Of a DNA stretch of 64,000 nucleotides, positions 63,173-64,000 are shown one piece after another. The first letter of the stretch is position 1. Every line of letters starts with the position of its first letter. Source of the DNA: Lachnospiraceae bacterium P6B14 (GTDB lineage: Bacteria; Bacillota; Clostridia; Lachnospirales; Lachnospiraceae); assembly GCA_000687695.1 (NCBI GenBank), contig JHWZ01000011.1:1-64000 (forward strand), read 5' to 3'. Under the pieces are notes generated by a model. The model had not been told where the DNA came from, made no database searches, and saw nothing but the letters and a program-made list of their open reading frames with translations. Made by a program: the position numbers and the translations under genes.

Positions 63173-64000
63173 ATGAAGAGAGTAGCTTTTTTGACGAGTG
63201 GAGGAGACTGTCAGGCGTTGAATGCGACGATGCGCGGTGTGGCGAAGGCGCTTTATAACGCCGATCCAAAGACGCAGATCATCGGTATCCTCGAAGGATA
63301 TAAAGGCCTGATGTACGGGAATTACAAAGAGATGTCGCCATCAGATTTTTCGGGGATCCTCACAGAGGGTGGTACCATACTGGGATCATCCAGGCAGCCG
63401 TTCAAAAATATGCGCAAGCCGGATGAAAACGGCATGGACAAGGTTAAGGCGATGATCGATACCTACAACAAGCTTAAGCTTGACTGTCTCGTGATCCTCG
63501 GAGGGAACGGAACTCAAAAAAGTGCGAACATGCTTCGTGAAGAGGGACTGAATGTCGTAGGCCTGCCAAAGACTATCGATAATGATATATGGGGAACTGA
63601 TCTGACCTTCGGTTTTCACTCGGCGATCGAGGTCGCTACAAACGCGATCGACTGCATCCATACGACCGCTTTTTCACATGGACGAGTGTTTATCGTAGAG
63701 GTTATGGGACACAAGGTAGGTTGGATGACTCTGTATGCCGGTATCGCAGGCGGTGCGGATGTTATCCTGATCCCGGAGATCCCATACGATATAGATAAAG
63801 TAGTAGGAGCTATCGAGAAGCGTACCAAGGCAGGCAAGAGGTTTTCCATCCTTGCCGTGGCAGAGGGAGCGATATCAAAGGAGGATGCGGCTCTGACAAA
63901 GAAGGAGAGGAAAAATCTTCTGAAGGACAACCCGTATCCGAGTGTTTCATACAAGATTGGAGCTCAGATCGAGGAGCGCACCGGACAGGAGATACGTATT
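63173..64000 (+). CDS. pfkA: 6-phosphofructokinase, N-terminal 276 residues (cut by window edge)
   Basis: The reading frame is open to the last base. VAFLTSGGDCQALNATMRGV, GGTILGSSRQPF, LGGNGTQKSA and LPKTIDNDIWGTDLTFGFHS are the phosphofructokinase core. In the PFK phosphate loop the fourth residue is Gly (as in ATP enzymes) while the PKTIDND segment has Lys where E. coli PFK has Gly; this mixed pair is known in ATP-using actinobacterial enzymes as well as related to PPi types, so the phosphate donor is not settled by sequence. AGGAGG precedes the ATG. Confidence 0.93.
   Translation, partial: MKRVAFLTSGGDCQALNATMRGVAKALYNADPKTQIIGILEGYKGLMYGNYKEMSPSDFSGILTEGGTILGSSRQPFKNMRKPDENGMDKVKAMIDTYNKLKLDCLVILGGNGTQKSANMLREEGLNVVGLPKTIDNDIWGTDLTFGFHSAIEVATNAIDCIHTTAFSHGRVFIVEVMGHKVGWMTLYAGIAGGADVILIPEIPYDIDKVVGAIEKRTKAGKRFSILAVAEGAISKEDAALTKKERKNLLKDNPYPSVSYKIGAQIEERTGQEIRI

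Overview
The window looks like chromosome from a Firmicute of the class Clostridia, most likely a Lachnospiraceae-type gut or rumen anaerobe. The grounds are strong AGGAGG ribosome sites, TTGACA/TATAAT promoters with 17-base spacers, a glgC-glgD pair, a spoVG-pth-mfd block, indolepyruvate:ferredoxin oxidoreductase, clostridial primosome loaders (DnaD/DnaC types) and a zinc-type S18. Base composition is moderate by eye, except for a more AT-rich island at about 26.7-30.3 kb. No tRNA, rRNA or CRISPR array was seen.

Layout. 0-1.2 kb: the end of an IS21-family element, an unknown gene whose stop codon falls at the element's edge, and a short, probably frameshifted prepilin peptidase. 1.3-11.0 kb: an envelope locus with a DltA-like ligase, carrier protein, MBOAT acyltransferase and SGNH-like protein (nucleophile position Cys), then a small secreted protein, a transglutaminase, an Asp/Glu-type racemase and a surface esterase. 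11.0-18.9 kb: iorAB, an amidohydrolase, a membrane-anchored GH18 protein, a TsaC/Sua5-phosphatase fusion with a broken phosphatase loop, rpiB and proC. 19-26.6 kb: the complete F-type ATP synthase operon (atpZ, I, B, E, F, H, A, G, D, C), whose c subunit carries the full sodium-binding signature; two copies of a palindromic repeat sit inside it.

26.7-30.3 kb is an accessory island: an Rpn-family PD-(D/E)XK nuclease behind a strongly structured, promoter-to-terminator leader RNA, and a divergent rhuM-like gene plus orphan adenine methyltransferase driven by a promoter whose spacer is a LexA (SOS) box. 30.3-38.9 kb: a secreted protein, an MscS channel, a sodium:solute symporter with a 12-bp palindrome at its transcript start, a GGDEF protein, a CgeB-like glycosyltransferase and a class A PBP.

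39-44 kb (leftward): murC, dnaD-like, dnaC-like and prs. The murC-dnaD gap holds seven DnaA boxes, including three perfect 9-mers in head-to-tail contact just upstream of the dnaD promoter. 44.2-52.4 kb (rightward): glgC-glgD-spoVG, pth, mfd and a PrsA/SurA-like lipoprotein; malQ meets it tail to tail. 53.9-64 kb: tmcAL, a PurF homologue lacking the N-terminal catalytic Cys, a CapA-type protein, ilvE, a hybrid sensor kinase, rpsF-ssb-rpsR and the start of a phosphofructokinase gene.

The most unusual points are the DnaA-box array on the helicase-loader operon, the SOS-controlled RhuM/methylase pair beside an RNA-led Rpn nuclease, and the PurF-like protein without its glutaminase nucleophile.
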